The translations under genes and the position numbers were made by a program. Below the pieces are notes generated by a model. It saw only the letters and a list, made by a program, of their open reading frames with translations, made no database searches and had not been told where the DNA came from. This document shows positions 41,526 through 50,952 of a stretch of 64,000 nt of DNA, piece after piece. Each line of letters starts with the position of its first letter. Within the stretch, counting starts at the first letter, position 1. Source of the DNA: a bacterium (GTDB taxonomy: Bacteria > Cyanobacteriota > Vampirovibrionia > Gastranaerophilales > Gastranaerophilaceae); NCBI GenBank assembly GCA_017559905.1, contig JAFYQF010000015.1:124001-188000 (forward strand), given 5' to 3'.

Positions 41526-43316
41526 ATGGGAAAAAAACTTATCAAGGTTATGGATACCTCATTCAGAGATGGTTTCCAATCAGTTTACGGGGCAAGAGTA
41601 TTTGTAGATGATTTTATTCCTGCTTTGCAATCAGCAGTTGATGCTGGTATCAGACACTTTGAAGTTGCAGGTGGTGCTAGATTCCAATCACCAATTTTCT
41701 ATTGCAATGAAAATGCGTTTGAAACAATGGATAAAATCAGAGCTGCAGTTGGCCCAGATATTAACTTACAATCATTAGCTCGTGGGGTTAACGTTGTAGG
41801 TCTTGATTCTCAACCAAGAGATATCATCAACTTACATGCTAAAATGTTCAAAAAACATGGCGTTACTACAATTAGAAACTTTGATGCGTTGAACGATGTA
41901 AACAACTTAATTTACTCTGGTCAATGCATTCGTGATAATGGTTTGAAACACGAAGTAACTATCACAATGATGGAACTTCCTATCGGTTGTGAAGGCGCTC
42001 ACGATGTTGATTTCTATGAAAAAGTTTTAAGAAATATTCTTGATGCTGGCATTCCATTTGATAGTCTTGCATTCAAAGATGCTTCTGGTACTTCAAATCC
42101 AAGAAAAGTTTACGAAACAATTAAACGTACAAGAGAAATCTTGGGTGCTGATGCTCATATCAGATTCCACTCTCACGAAACAGCAGGTACTGGCTTGGCT
42201 GCTTATCTTGCTGCGCTTGATGGTGGTGCTGATGGTATTGACTTGTCTATGAAACCTGTTTCTGGTGGAACTGCTCAACCTGATATCGTTTCTATGTGGC
42301 ATGCTTTAAAAGGTACTGAATATGATTTGGGTATCGATATTGAAAAAATTCTTGAAACTGAAGAAGTATTTAAAGATTGCATGAAAGATTACTTCTTGCC
42401 ACCTGAAGCATTAGCAGTTAACCCAATGATTATTCAATCTCCACTTCCTGGTGGTGCTTTGACTGCTAATACTCAAATGCTTCGTGATAATAATTTGATG
42501 GATAAATATCCTGAAGTTGTTGCAGCAATGAAAGAAGTTGTAGAAAAAGGTGGTTTCGGTACTTCTGTAACTCCTGTTTCTCAATTCTATTTCCAACAAG
42601 CATTCAACAACGTTATGTTTGGTAAATGGAAGAAAATCGCTGAAGGTTATGGCAAAATGGTTCTTGGATATTTCGGTAAAACTCCTTGTGAACCAGATGC
42701 AGAAATCGTTAAAATCGCTGCTGAACAACTTAATCTTCAACCAACTACAGAAACTGTTGTTGACTTGAACGACAAAGATCCTAACAAAGGTATTGAAGCT
42801 GCTAGAAAAATGCTTAAAGATGCAAATCTTGAAGAAACTGAAGAAAATATCTTTATCGCTGCAGCTTGTAAAGAAAAAGGTATCTTGTTCCTTGAAGGTA
42901 AAGCTACAATCGGTGTTAGAAAAAATGAAGCTACTTCTAATGAACCAAAAGAAGAATCTTCAAATGGTTACACAGTAACTGTTAACGGTAAAAAATATGC
43001 TGTTGCTTTAGAAGGTAACAAAGCTACTGTAAACGGCAAATTATATGATATTAATGTAAAAGCTGGTATTGAAGCAAATCAAGCTTCTGCTGGTGACGGT
43101 GAAGGTACTCCAATCAAAGCAGCGCTTCCTGGTACAGTATTGAAAGTATTAGTTGGTGTTGGTGATAGCATTCAAGAAGGCGATGTTCTTGCTGTTGTTG
43201 AAGCTATGAAAATGGAAACTGAAATCAAATCTCCTGTTACTGGTGTTGTTAAATCAGTTGAAATCGAAGTTGGTAACCAAGTTAAAACTGGTCAAGAATT
43301 GGTAGTAATTGGTTAG
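41526..43316 (+). CDS. oadA: Oxaloacetate decarboxylase alpha subunit (carboxyltransferase plus biotin carrier)
   Basis: 596 residues, full length. The N-terminal carboxyltransferase barrel shows D-T-S-F-R-D-G-F-Q-S near 10-19 (metal Asp), F-K-D-A-S-G near 182 (active-site Lys) and the metal ligands H-S-H near 216. A PYC_OADA domain follows to about 450. After a short linker the carrier domain has V-V-E-A-M-K-M-E-T-E near 560, whose Lys is biotinylated. It takes CO2 from oxaloacetate onto biotin. Pyruvate-carboxylase-like or methylmalonyl-CoA use is less likely, because oadB and oadG flank it and no biotin carboxylase is present. Confidence 0.93.
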   Translation: MGKKLIKVMDTSFRDGFQSVYGARVFVDDFIPALQSAVDAGIRHFEVAGGARFQSPIFYCNENAFETMDKIRAAVGPDINLQSLARGVNVVGLDSQPRDIINLHAKMFKKHGVTTIRNFDALNDVNNLIYSGQCIRDNGLKHEVTITMMELPIGCEGAHDVDFYEKVLRNILDAGIPFDSLAFKDASGTSNPRKVYETIKRTREILGADAHIRFHSHETAGTGLAAYLAALDGGADGIDLSMKPVSGGTAQPDIVSMWHALKGTEYDLGIDIEKILETEEVFKDCMKDYFLPPEALAVNPMIIQSPLPGGALTANTQMLRDNNLMDKYPEVVAAMKEVVEKGGFGTSVTPVSQFYFQQAFNNVMFGKWKKIAEGYGKMVLGYFGKTPCEPDAEIVKIAAEQLNLQPTTETVVDLNDKDPNKGIEAARKMLKDANLEETEENIFIAAACKEKGILFLEGKATIGVRKNEATSNEPKEESSNGYTVTVNGKKYAVALEGNKATVNGKLYDINVKAGIEANQASAGDGEGTPIKAALPGTVLKVLVGVGDSIQEGDVLAVVEAMKMETEIKSPVTGVVKSVEIEVGNQVKTGQELVVIG

Positions 43317-43334
43317 TTGAGGGAGGAATTGTAA

Positions 43335-44570
43335 ATGAGTATTAGTTTAGAACAAGGTTTACAAGAACTTTGGAACTCAACTGGGATTATGGGCTTTGCA
43401 AACGCTGCACAAAGAGCATTCTCTCCTGAATCAGGATTGACTGGTGTTGACCAACTTTTGCAAGCTCATGGTCAATGGATAATGATTTTAATTTGTTTAT
43501 TCCTACTTTGGTTAGGTATTAAAAAACAATTTGAACCATTGCTATTAGTTCCTATTGCGTTTGGTGGATTGTTATCAAACATTCCTATGCCATTAGGTGA
43601 AGAAATCGCTGGTCCAAACGGGTTCTTGGGTATTATATTTGAAGCAGGTATTCACAAAGGGTTGTTCCCATTGATTATCTTTATGGGTGTTGGTGCGATG
43701 ACTGACTTCGGTCCGTTGATTGCTAACCCTAAAACTGCTCTATTAGGTGGTGCGGCTCAATTCGGTATTTTCGGTGCATTATTGATGGCATTCTGTTGTT
43801 TTGGTTTTACATTGCCAGAAGCTGGTGCTATCGGTATTATTGGTGGGGCAGATGGTCCTACATCAATCTACGTAACTAATAAATTGGCTTCACACTTGCT
43901 TGGACCTATTGCCGTAGCTGCTTATTCTTATATGGCATTGGTTCCTGTAATTCAGCCACCAATTATGAAGTTGTTAACTTCTAAAGCTGAACGTCAAATC
44001 GAAATGGTTCAATTGAGAGAAGTAACTAAAAGAGAAAAAATTGTATTCCCATTAATGATTTTAATTCTTTGTATTATTTTCTTACCAAGTGCATGTCCAC
44101 TTTTAGGTGCGTTATGTTTTGGTAACTTATGTAAAGAATGTGGTGTTGTAGACAGACTTTCAGACACTATGCAAAATGCTTTAATCAATATCGTTACAAT
44201 TTTCCTTGGACTTTCTGTTGGTTCAAAACTTTCAGCAGAGCAATTCTTAAATGTGCAAACAATATTTATTCTTATATTAGGTATAATTGCATTCTCATTT
44301 GCAACTGCTGGTGGTTTATTGATGGCTAAATTGATGAATTTTATCACTAATACAATTAATAAAATTACAGGTTCAAATATTCCACCAATCAACCCATTAA
44401 TTGGTTCTGCTGGTGTATCTGCTGTACCTATGGCAGCACGTGTTGCTAACAAGGTTGGTTTAGAGGCTAACCCTCAAAACTTCTTGTTAATGCACGCAAT
44501 GGGACCTAACGTGTCTGGTGTAATCGGTTCTGCGGTTGCGGCTGGTATATTGTTAGCTCTTTGTGGTTAA
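43335..44570 (+). CDS. oadB: Na+-translocating decarboxylase beta subunit
   Basis: 411 residues, about nine or more membrane spans. It decarboxylates carboxybiotin on OadA and exports Na+. Family regions are visible: [13 protein letters not shown] near 118, G-G-A-D-G-P-T-S-I near 173 (the functional Asp in G-x-x-D-G-P-T) and the C-terminal [17 protein letters not shown]. The ribosome site GGAGG precedes the ATG. A terminator 15 bases downstream ends the operon. Confidence 0.95.
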   Translation: MSISLEQGLQELWNSTGIMGFANAAQRAFSPESGLTGVDQLLQAHGQWIMILICLFLLWLGIKKQFEPLLLVPIAFGGLLSNIPMPLGEEIAGPNGFLGIIFEAGIHKGLFPLIIFMGVGAMTDFGPLIANPKTALLGGAAQFGIFGALLMAFCCFGFTLPEAGAIGIIGGADGPTSIYVTNKLASHLLGPIAVAAYSYMALVPVIQPPIMKLLTSKAERQIEMVQLREVTKREKIVFPLMILILCIIFLPSACPLLGALCFGNLCKECGVVDRLSDTMQNALINIVTIFLGLSVGSKLSAEQFLNVQTIFILILGIIAFSFATAGGLLMAKLMNFITNTINKITGSNIPPINPLIGSAGVSAVPMAARVANKVGLEANPQNFLLMHAMGPNVSGVIGSAVAAGILLALCG

Positions 44571-44585
44571 TAGATAATTATTATA

Positions 44586-44616
44586 AAAAAAGACCACTTT
44601 ATAAAGTGGTCTTTTT
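44586..44616 (+). terminator. Terminator of the birA-oad operon
   Basis: AAAAAGACCACTTT and AAAGTGGTCTTTTT arms with a three-base loop. It also faces the end of the minus-strand gene at 44615 and could work both ways. Confidence 0.92.
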
Positions 44617-44983
44617 ATTTCTTGTAATTAATTAATTTTTTTATTGTAATTTCTTCCCCATACAATTTTTTTGCATTTTCAATGACCTTTTGTTTGTATA
44701 TTGGGTGTAAATAGTCGGCTTTTTCTATAAATCTTTCTAGTTGAGGAATTTGGCTTAATAAGTGGTTAATTACTTTTTTAGTTTCTTTATTGAATGCAAT
44801 GTTATCAGGTTGCATTAATGCTTTGTGTTGTTCTTTTGTTATAAAAGATATAGAACGTATAAAGTTTATACTGTCTGCTTTTCGCATGTTGTTCTGTATA
44901 ATGAAATTTATTACGGTTTCTGTTGAATATCTGTTTGCTTTAAAAGATTGTGTTGAAAAATTTTGTCTAGAATTAATTAGCAT
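44615..44983 (-). CDS. Small lineage-specific protein with N-terminal S-F-K-A leader
   Basis: 122 residues, not recognised. Starts M-L-I-N-S-R-Q-N-F-S-T-Q, then S-F-K-A-N, followed by a basic, all-helical sequence without signal or membrane segment. A strong ribosome site AAAGGAG precedes the ATG by 6-7 bases. The leader resembles those of the proteins at 27069, 31586, 33361 and 50981. Confidence 0.7.
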   Translation of the reverse strand: MLINSRQNFSTQSFKANRYSTETVINFIIQNNMRKADSINFIRSISFITKEQHKALMQPDNIAFNKETKKVINHLLSQIPQLERFIEKADYLHPIYKQKVIENAKKLYGEEITIKKLINYKK

Positions 44984-45078
44984 AATTACTCCTTTGTTTA
45001 ATTAAAACTGCTAAAAATATTTTTTGCTATTAAAACTGTAGTTTTTGTATTAATATATTTCAAAATGGAGGAATTGTT

Positions 45079-45696
45079 ATGAAAAAAATAGCAATATTGA
45101 GCTCTGATAGAGGTGTAAATCTTGAAGCAATCGTTGAGCATTTCAGGGGTTTAGAAAATTATGAAATTGATATTACATTATTAACAGATAATGTAAATTC
45201 TGAAGTCTTGAAGAAAGCTCAAAATTTAGGGTTAAAATTTAGATATTTACCTTATGAAGAAAACTCTGTTTATTTTGCTAGTGCAAATTATGATTTAATT
45301 GCTATTGATGATTATAAAAGAGAATTGAAGCCAAATGTTTTAGAATTTGGACGTTTTATAAATATTCATTCTTCATTACTACCAGCTTTTAAGGGGGATG
45401 ATGCATTAGCAAGAGCTTTTTCTGCGGGTGTAAAAGTTAGTGGTATTACTGTTCATTGGTGTACAAATGAAATTGATGGTGGAAAAATAATTGCACAATA
45501 TCCGCTTTTAATTGGAAACTTAATGCATTTTGATGAATTTAAAACAGCGATTGAGAATTTGCAAAACCATCTTTATCCAATTGTTATTGAAAAAGTTTTA
45601 GATGATAAAGTTTTTGATTTTCAGGATTTGTTTGATTCCTATAAAAAATCTTGTTCAGGGAATTGTGATTCTTGTGGCGGGTGTGAAAATCAATAA
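45079..45696 (+). CDS. Formyltransferase-fold protein (PurN-like) with Cys-rich tail
   Basis: 205 residues. The glycinamide ribonucleotide formyltransferase fold is recognisable: the N-terminus (K-K-I-A-I-L-S-S-D-R-G-V-N-L-E-A-I), the catalytic Asn-His in I-N-I-H-S-S-L-L-P-A-F-K-G near 95, and the catalytic Asp in N-E-I-D-G-G-K-I-I-A-Q near 134. The Pro usual in I-H-P-S-L-L is Ser. A C-terminal tail C-S-G-N-C-D-S-C-G-G-C-E-N-Q is not part of PurN and could bind metal. No other purine genes flank it. It may be true PurN or a related transformylase. GGAGG precedes the ATG. Confidence 0.75.
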   Translation: MKKIAILSSDRGVNLEAIVEHFRGLENYEIDITLLTDNVNSEVLKKAQNLGLKFRYLPYEENSVYFASANYDLIAIDDYKRELKPNVLEFGRFINIHSSLLPAFKGDDALARAFSAGVKVSGITVHWCTNEIDGGKIIAQYPLLIGNLMHFDEFKTAIENLQNHLYPIVIEKVLDDKVFDFQDLFDSYKKSCSGNCDSCGGCENQ

Positions 45697-45770
45697 ATTT
45701 TTCTTAATTTACGTGCATTTTTTTATTTTGTGATGTATAATTTTCTAATAGAAATGAAAGTGGGGTTTGT

Positions 45771-47006
45771 ATGTCAATTGATGATGCATTAGTAATGATT
45801 TTAGCAGGTGGAGAAGGTAAAAGACTTTATCCTTTAACAAGAGATAGAGCGAAACCTGCAGTTCCTTTTGGTGGTCGTTATCGCATAGTTGACTTTGTTT
45901 TGAATAACTTTATAAACTCTGGCTTTTTTAAAATAAAAGTTTTGACACAATATAAATCAGACTCTTTAAATAAACATATTACTAGAGGGTGGGCTTTGTC
46001 TCCGTTTTTAAATCAGTATGTTGATTTGGCACCAGCTCAAATGAGGACTGGCTCTGATTGGTATCGAGGAACAGCAGATGCTATTTATCAAAATATTTTC
46101 CATATAAACGATGAAAACCCAAAGCATGTTTGTATTTTTGGTGGTGACCATATTTACAAAATGGATGTTACTCAAATGTTGGATTTTCACAAAGTTAATA
46201 TCGCAGATTTAACTATTTCTGCAATTCCAATCCCAATTGAAGAAGCTCACGAATTTGGTATTATCGAAGTTGACGAAAATTGGAGATTAACTAATTTTGT
46301 CGAAAAACCAAAAGAAAAACCAAAATCAATTCCAGGTAATCCAAATTACTGTTTGGCGTCAATGGGAAATTATATTTTCGATAAAGAGGTTTTGTTAAAA
46401 GCACTTGAACAAGATGCCGCAATACAAACTTCAAGCCATGATTTTGGTAAAAATGTAATACCGATGCTGTTAGATCAAGGTAAGAGAATTTACATATACA
46501 ACTTTGCATCTAATACATTCCCAGGTATAACAGATGCTGAAAAAGGTTACTGGAGAGATGTAGGAAGTATTGATGCATATTGGCAAGCTAATATGGACTT
46601 GTTAAACAGTAATCCTGAATTGAATTTATATTCTAGAGAATGGCCATTAAGGACATTCAACTACAATTATCCTCCTGCTAAATTTATTTGGTCAGAGGGC
46701 GATAGGGTTGGTATGGCAACAAACTCTATGGTATCCGAAGGTTGTGTGGTTTCAGGTGGTGGACTTTCAAAATGTGTATTGTCACCAAGGGTTAGAGTAA
46801 ACAGTTACTCTCAAATCTCTGAAAGTATCTTGATGGAAAATGTTGAAATTGGACGCTATTCAAGAATTAGACGTGCTATTATTGATAAAAACGTTCACAT
46901 ACCACCTCATACAAGAATTGGTTTCAGTAGAGAAGAAGATGAAAAAAGAGGATTCTATGTTTCTCCAAATGGAGTGACTGTTGTTCCAAAAGGTGCAATT
47001 CTCTAA
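45771..47006 (+). CDS. glgC: Glucose-1-phosphate adenylyltransferase
   Basis: 411 residues. It makes ADP-glucose, the donor for glycogen synthesis. Signatures are [13 protein letters not shown] near 13, [16 protein letters not shown] near 27, G-D-H-I-Y-K-M-D near 127, and V-E-K-P-K-E with [12 protein letters not shown] in the sugar site. A C-terminal left-handed beta-helix domain follows. TATAAT lies about 35 bases upstream. Two terminators in tandem follow. Confidence 0.96.
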   Translation: MSIDDALVMILAGGEGKRLYPLTRDRAKPAVPFGGRYRIVDFVLNNFINSGFFKIKVLTQYKSDSLNKHITRGWALSPFLNQYVDLAPAQMRTGSDWYRGTADAIYQNIFHINDENPKHVCIFGGDHIYKMDVTQMLDFHKVNIADLTISAIPIPIEEAHEFGIIEVDENWRLTNFVEKPKEKPKSIPGNPNYCLASMGNYIFDKEVLLKALEQDAAIQTSSHDFGKNVIPMLLDQGKRIYIYNFASNTFPGITDAEKGYWRDVGSIDAYWQANMDLLNSNPELNLYSREWPLRTFNYNYPPAKFIWSEGDRVGMATNSMVSEGCVVSGGGLSKCVLSPRVRVNSYSQISESILMENVEIGRYSRIRRAIIDKNVHIPPHTRIGFSREEDEKRGFYVSPNGVTVVPKGAIL

Positions 47007-47021
47007 TAGTTATATCAAATA

Positions 47022-47081
47022 AAAATGGCATTCTTAAATTTAAAGAATGCCATTTTAAATTACCCATGTGGGTAATTTTTT
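47022..47081 (+). terminator. Tandem terminators after glgC
   Basis: Hairpin 1 at 47022-47056 pairs AAAATGGCATTCTT with AAGAATGCCATTTT. Hairpin 2 at 47057-47078 pairs AAATTACCC with GGGTAATTT and is followed by a T run. They directly abut. Confidence 0.85.
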
Positions 47082-47157
47082 GTAAAATTTTTGTAATAAT
47101 GTTACTTATATGGGCAATTTTACCCCTTGATTGTCTTTATGGATTTGGGTAAGAATC

Positions 47158-47757
47158 ATGTTAGGTATCAATATATCAAATACAGCTTTTTATAGGACCG
47201 CCAAAGCGGGCGGACAACGTGTTCAACAAGCTTTTTATGATTGCTTGCCAAATTCTGTTGTAGGAAGTGAGAAATGGCAAAAGAGAATTAAGTGGATTGG
47301 GTCTGAAATTTCTTCCCCAGAAAATAGGTTGATTTTAGGTGCTACGGCGCTTATGTCACAACCGTTTATTGATGCCAAAAACAAAGCTGTTGATGAAGAT
47401 ACCCGAAAAGTTTCTGTTTGCAGAACTGTTGCAAAAATTATTGCTGGTACAACTACAGGGTTTCTAATAAGAAAAGGTTGTATTTCTGCTATTAAGAATT
47501 GGTCTAAACTACCTTCTTCCGTTGATAAAAATGGAGTAAGAGTTAAACTTACAAAATTGAATACTTTATTCTCACCGTCAAAAGCTGGTTCAGATATTTC
47601 TGAAGCTTTCAAACAATATCAAAACGCTATTGGTACTATTTTAGCATTAGTCGTGATGATGTTTACTAACTTCTTAATTGATGCTCCTTTAACAAAATTT
47701 CTTACTAATAAATTTGTAAAACATTCAGGAGGTGTAAACAATGAAACCTCTAAATAA
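47158..47757 (+). CDS. Unknown membrane protein, first of an overlapping pair
   Basis: 199 residues from the ATG at 47158; an upstream TTG at 47131 is not supported. The leader is M-L-G-I-N-I-S-N-T-A-F-Y. The central pattern is L-I-L-G-A-T-A-L-M-S-Q-P-F-I-D, then D-E-D-T-R-K-V-S-V-C-R-T-V-A-K-I-I-A-G-T-T-T-G. A hydrophobic segment lies near 160-182. Two or three membrane helices are plausible. A small GC-rich stretch occurs at 47198-47215. Not a recognised family; the P-x-I/R followed by an R-K/R box is loosely like the paralogues at 31.6-35 kb. Overlaps the next gene by 17 bases. Confidence 0.7.
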   Translation: MLGINISNTAFYRTAKAGGQRVQQAFYDCLPNSVVGSEKWQKRIKWIGSEISSPENRLILGATALMSQPFIDAKNKAVDEDTRKVSVCRTVAKIIAGTTTGFLIRKGCISAIKNWSKLPSSVDKNGVRVKLTKLNTLFSPSKAGSDISEAFKQYQNAIGTILALVVMMFTNFLIDAPLTKFLTNKFVKHSGGVNNETSK

Positions 47758-48400
47758 TGTTGCTGAATTTATGTCAAAACAGTTTATGAATGTAAAGAAT
47801 TATCTTTACAAAAATTACGGTGAAGCTCCAGGCAAAATGCTTGTTCATACTGGTGTTTTGGGTTGGATTTTGTCTTCTGCTGCGCAGGTTACTGCCGTAA
47901 TGTTTAATGATAAAATATCTGCAAAGGAAAAATTGTTTTTAATTCCTCAAGAATGTGCTGATGCTGGTGTTAATATTATTTCTTTTTATCTAGTTACAAA
48001 TACTCTAAAAAATATTGGTTCAAAGTTGGTTTCTACAGGTAAGTTAGTTACTCCAAAAATTAAACAGTATATTAAACAAAACAATTTGACTGAAGAAATT
48101 GGGAAAATAACTACTGATATTAAAAAAGGGATGACCGGTGATATCAGAGAACATTATACTGATTTTAAAAATGGTGTTGATGTTATAACTAGCACAACAG
48201 GCGCAATCTTGTCTTGCAATATAATTACTCCAGTTTTAAGAAATCAGTATGCTGCAAATAAACAAAAAGAGGTCCTTGCAAAGAAAAATGCTAATATCAA
48301 ATCACCTAGTCTTGAATATACTTCATTCCATAAGCCTTTGAGAATGACTGATTATCAGTTGAATGCTTATTCAAAATATAGTTCAAATATGAAAATTTAA
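47741..48400 (+). CDS. Unknown membrane protein, second of an overlapping pair
   Basis: 219 residues, not recognised. Hydrophobic segments lie near 33-52 (G-V-L-G-W-I-L-S-S-A-A-Q-V) and 70-92, and another near 148-165. The charged tail ends in Y-S-K-Y-S-S-N-M-K-I. GGAGG is placed well before the ATG, inside the preceding gene. The short overlap implies that the two products act together. The 3' end overlaps the convergent anti-sigma gene by 4 bases. Confidence 0.7.
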   Translation: MKPLNNVAEFMSKQFMNVKNYLYKNYGEAPGKMLVHTGVLGWILSSAAQVTAVMFNDKISAKEKLFLIPQECADAGVNIISFYLVTNTLKNIGSKLVSTGKLVTPKIKQYIKQNNLTEEIGKITTDIKKGMTGDIREHYTDFKNGVDVITSTTGAILSCNIITPVLRNQYAANKQKEVLAKKNANIKSPSLEYTSFHKPLRMTDYQLNAYSKYSSNMKI

Positions 48401-48951
48401 AGTGGGAAAAAATGGGCGACACCAAGTAAAGTTATTGATATTATAATTGTGAAAAGTATCATTAATAAATAAAAAGGCTCAAGTTTGTGGTTTGTGTTCA
48501 TCGAATAAATGTCGTTTAGAATATTTCTTGAATAATCATTTTTGATTTCGTTTTTTGTTTTAGAAAATGAGGCGTTAATTAATTTTTTGTATGCGTAAAT
48601 GTTTTCTAAATCTTTTCTTGCGATTGGATTTGAAATTGTATATTTTTTCATTCTTAAGCTTTCGTCATCATCAAGCTCATTGTCTATATATGCAGATAGT
48701 TTTGTTTTAAATTCAATGTATCTTTTGTCGTTAAGAATCTCATCTTTGTTAATGTTACTGTCTTCAGAAATCTTTTTAGCAACATCTGAAAAATTATTCA
48801 TAAGATTTGTCATTTTTTTAAATTTTCTGTTGCAGTTTGGGCAAATCCTTAAATGATATTCAATATCTTTTGATAATTGTTTGTTTAATTTATTTTCAAT
48901 GTAATAAGACAAAAGGGATATTACTTGGTTGCATGTTAATTGTTGTTGCAT
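48397..48951 (-). CDS. Membrane-anchored anti-sigma factor with zf-HC2-like domain
   Basis: 184 residues. The N-terminal region has C-N-Q-V, then H-L-R-I-C-P-N-C at about 32-39, matching the H-x3-C-x2-C zinc site of ZAS-type anti-sigma domains. A helical middle leads to one C-terminal membrane helix (about 160-180), so the sigma-binding end is cytoplasmic. It lies 14 bases downstream of a sigma factor gene, which is the usual pair arrangement. The ribosome site AAGGAG is well placed. Confidence 0.85.
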   Translation of the reverse strand: MQQQLTCNQVISLLSYYIENKLNKQLSKDIEYHLRICPNCNRKFKKMTNLMNNFSDVAKKISEDSNINKDEILNDKRYIEFKTKLSAYIDNELDDDESLRMKKYTISNPIARKDLENIYAYKKLINASFSKTKNEIKNDYSRNILNDIYSMNTNHKLEPFYLLMILFTIIISITLLGVAHFFPL

Positions 48952-48965
48952 ATAGACTCCTTTTC

Positions 48966-49565
48966 TTAAATATACGCTTTTAATCCATCTTGAAGTTTAC
49001 ATCTTGCACGAGCAATTCTTGATTTTACTGTGCCAATGCTTGAGTGAGTTGCTTTTGCGATTTCTTCATAGCTTAATCCTTGCAATTCACGAAGTACTAT
49101 TGCTATTCTAAAATGATAAGGAAGATTTTGTATTGCCTCCTTGATTATTTTTTCTAATTCGTTAGAGATACATTTTTCAGCAGGTTTACATTTTTTATCA
49201 GGAATAATCTTTGAAAGATTAATCCCTGTATTTTGGCAAATAGCCTCGTCCATAGAAACAGTTTCGATATCTTTTCCTGATTTCCGAAGTTCATCATAAA
49301 AAAGGTTTGTTATAATTGTATTTACCCAGCTTTTAAAACTTTTGGGTGATTTTAGTTTTTTTATGTTTTTGGCTATTCTTAACAGTGCTTCTTGAGTTAA
49401 GTCTGAAATATTTTCTCTTTTGTTTGTTAGATAAGAAAATGCTGCAAATATATTTTTCTGCTCACGCCTAATTAGTTCTTCTAGCGCTTTAAAATCATCT
49501 TGTTGCGAAAGAATAATCAGTTCTTCTAATGACATTTTTTTGTATTGCAACTTAAAACCAGGCAT
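48966..49565 (-). CDS. ECF-type RNA polymerase sigma factor
   Basis: 199 residues from the ATG at 49565, five bases after AAGGAGA; an upstream start at 49619 lacks such a site. Region 2 has the D-L-T-Q-E-A-L-L-R-I-A core-binding motif near 65, and region 4 has L-R-E-L-Q-G-L-S-Y-E-E-I-A-K-A-T, then S-S-I-G-T-V-K-S-R-I-A-R-A near 160-185. It would be held inactive by the downstream zinc anti-sigma factor. The signal and regulon are unknown. Confidence 0.92.
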   Translation of the reverse strand: MPGFKLQYKKMSLEELIILSQQDDFKALEELIRREQKNIFAAFSYLTNKRENISDLTQEALLRIAKNIKKLKSPKSFKSWVNTIITNLFYDELRKSGKDIETVSMDEAICQNTGINLSKIIPDKKCKPAEKCISNELEKIIKEAIQNLPYHFRIAIVLRELQGLSYEEIAKATHSSIGTVKSRIARARCKLQDGLKAYI

Positions 49566-49663
49566 ATATTTCTCCTTAACATTATGGTAAGGAATTTTTT
49601 GCCTTAATTGCATGTGCAAACGCTTAAAACGAACGGGTTATATTTTTTTTATTAAAACTAGAA

Positions 49664-50905
49664 TTATTTAGCGGAGATGTATCCGTTTAGAGCCGTGTAA
49701 GCGGCAACGTATGGGGATGATAAATAAATATCACCTTTTGTGTTACCCATTCTGCCTTGGAAGTTTCTGTTTTGAGTCGCTAAACAAACTTCTCCGTCCG
49801 CTAGTGTTCCAGCGTGAACTCCAACGCAAGGACCACAACCCGGTGGTAATATAGCAGCGTTTGCTTCAACAAAAATGTTTATAAGACCTTCATCAAGAGC
49901 TTTCAAATAAACTTCTTTAGATGCTGGGCAAATCAACAATCTAACATCAGGGTTTGCAGTTTTGCCTTTTAAAATTTTAGCAACTACTCGCAAGTCTTCT
50001 ATTCTGCCATTTGTGCATGTTCCGATGAAAACTTGATCAACTTTAATTTTATCCAGTTCGTCAACTGTTTTTGTGTTGTCAACTGTATGCGGGCAAGAAA
50101 CAGTATGTTTTACATCTTTCGCATCAATTTTTATAACTCTTTCGTAAATCGCATCAGAGTCAGGCTTAAACGAACGGAATTTATCTTCTCTTCCGTGTTC
50201 TTTTAAATAAGCTTTTGTCTTATCATCAGCAACAAATAATCCTGCTTTTGCGCCAGCTTCAACTGCCATATTTGCTAATGTGAAACGTTCTGACATTTCC
50301 ATATTTTCAATAGTTTCACCACAAAACTCTAAAGCCCTATATGTAGCTCCATCAGCTCCGATTAAACCTATTAAATGTAACATCAAATCTTTTGAACAAA
50401 TGCCTTCGTTGAATTTCCCATTAACTTCTATTTTAAATGTTGAAGGCACTTTTAGCCAAGTTTTTCCTAATGCCATTGCTACTGCTATGTCAGTAGAACC
50501 CATACCTGTAGCGAATGCTCCCAATGCACCTGATGTACAAGTGTGAGAGTCTGCTCCAACAAGAATTTCGCAAGGGTTTACAAATGTTTCGATTAATCTC
50601 TGGTGACAAACACCTGCGCCAACGTCTGATAGCACTGCGCCGTACTCTTTTGAAAATTCTCTCAATACTGTATGCGTATTTGATAATTCTTTTCTTGGAC
50701 TTGGAGATGCGTGGTCAATGAATAATATAGTTCTTTCAGGATTGTTTAATTTTTCTTTGCCAAGTTTCTTGAATTCTTGTACAGTAAGAGGCCCTGTGCC
50801 ATCTTGGACAGCGCAAACATCTACATTTGCTATTACTAATTCACCAGCTTTTACTGCGTGTCCTGCGTGTTCTGAAATAATTTTTTCTGCTAAAGTTTGA
50901 CCCAT
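49664..50905 (-). CDS. leuC: Aconitase-superfamily large subunit (LeuC / homoaconitase type)
   Basis: 413 residues, the length of the short LeuC/HacA large-subunit group. The 4Fe-4S cysteines are visible in F-I-G-T-C-T-N-G-R near 285 and P-P-G-C-G-P-C-V-G near 345. D-S-H-T-C-T-S-G-A-L-G is near 117. It isomerises 2- to 3-isopropylmalate, or homocitrate/citrate to their iso-forms, together with a small subunit that is not in the window. The start codon and its AAGGAG lie inside a long hairpin. Nearby homologues of the preceding and following pathway steps are at 52.0 and 14.6 kb. Confidence 0.85.
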   Translation of the reverse strand: MGQTLAEKIISEHAGHAVKAGELVIANVDVCAVQDGTGPLTVQEFKKLGKEKLNNPERTILFIDHASPSPRKELSNTHTVLREFSKEYGAVLSDVGAGVCHQRLIETFVNPCEILVGADSHTCTSGALGAFATGMGSTDIAVAMALGKTWLKVPSTFKIEVNGKFNEGICSKDLMLHLIGLIGADGATYRALEFCGETIENMEMSERFTLANMAVEAGAKAGLFVADDKTKAYLKEHGREDKFRSFKPDSDAIYERVIKIDAKDVKHTVSCPHTVDNTKTVDELDKIKVDQVFIGTCTNGRIEDLRVVAKILKGKTANPDVRLLICPASKEVYLKALDEGLINIFVEANAAILPPGCGPCVGVHAGTLADGEVCLATQNRNFQGRMGNTKGDIYLSSPYVAAYTALNGYISAK

Positions 50906-50952
50906 GATATCTCCTTTTTGCTATTATTTTAGCATAAAAATATCATGGGTCA
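50898..50952 (-). promoter_or_regulatory. 5' hairpin that would bury the ribosome site of the LeuC-like gene
   Basis: The 13-base arms at 50898-50910 and 50940-50952 are perfectly complementary (TGACCCATGATAT). An inner stem pairs ATGCTA with TAGCA. In the mRNA the 3' arm contains the ATG and abuts AAGGAG. TATAAT copies on the minus strand at 50972-50967 and 50966-50961 would start the transcript at about the first base of the hairpin. There is no T run after the stem, so it is not a terminator. Confidence 0.6.
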
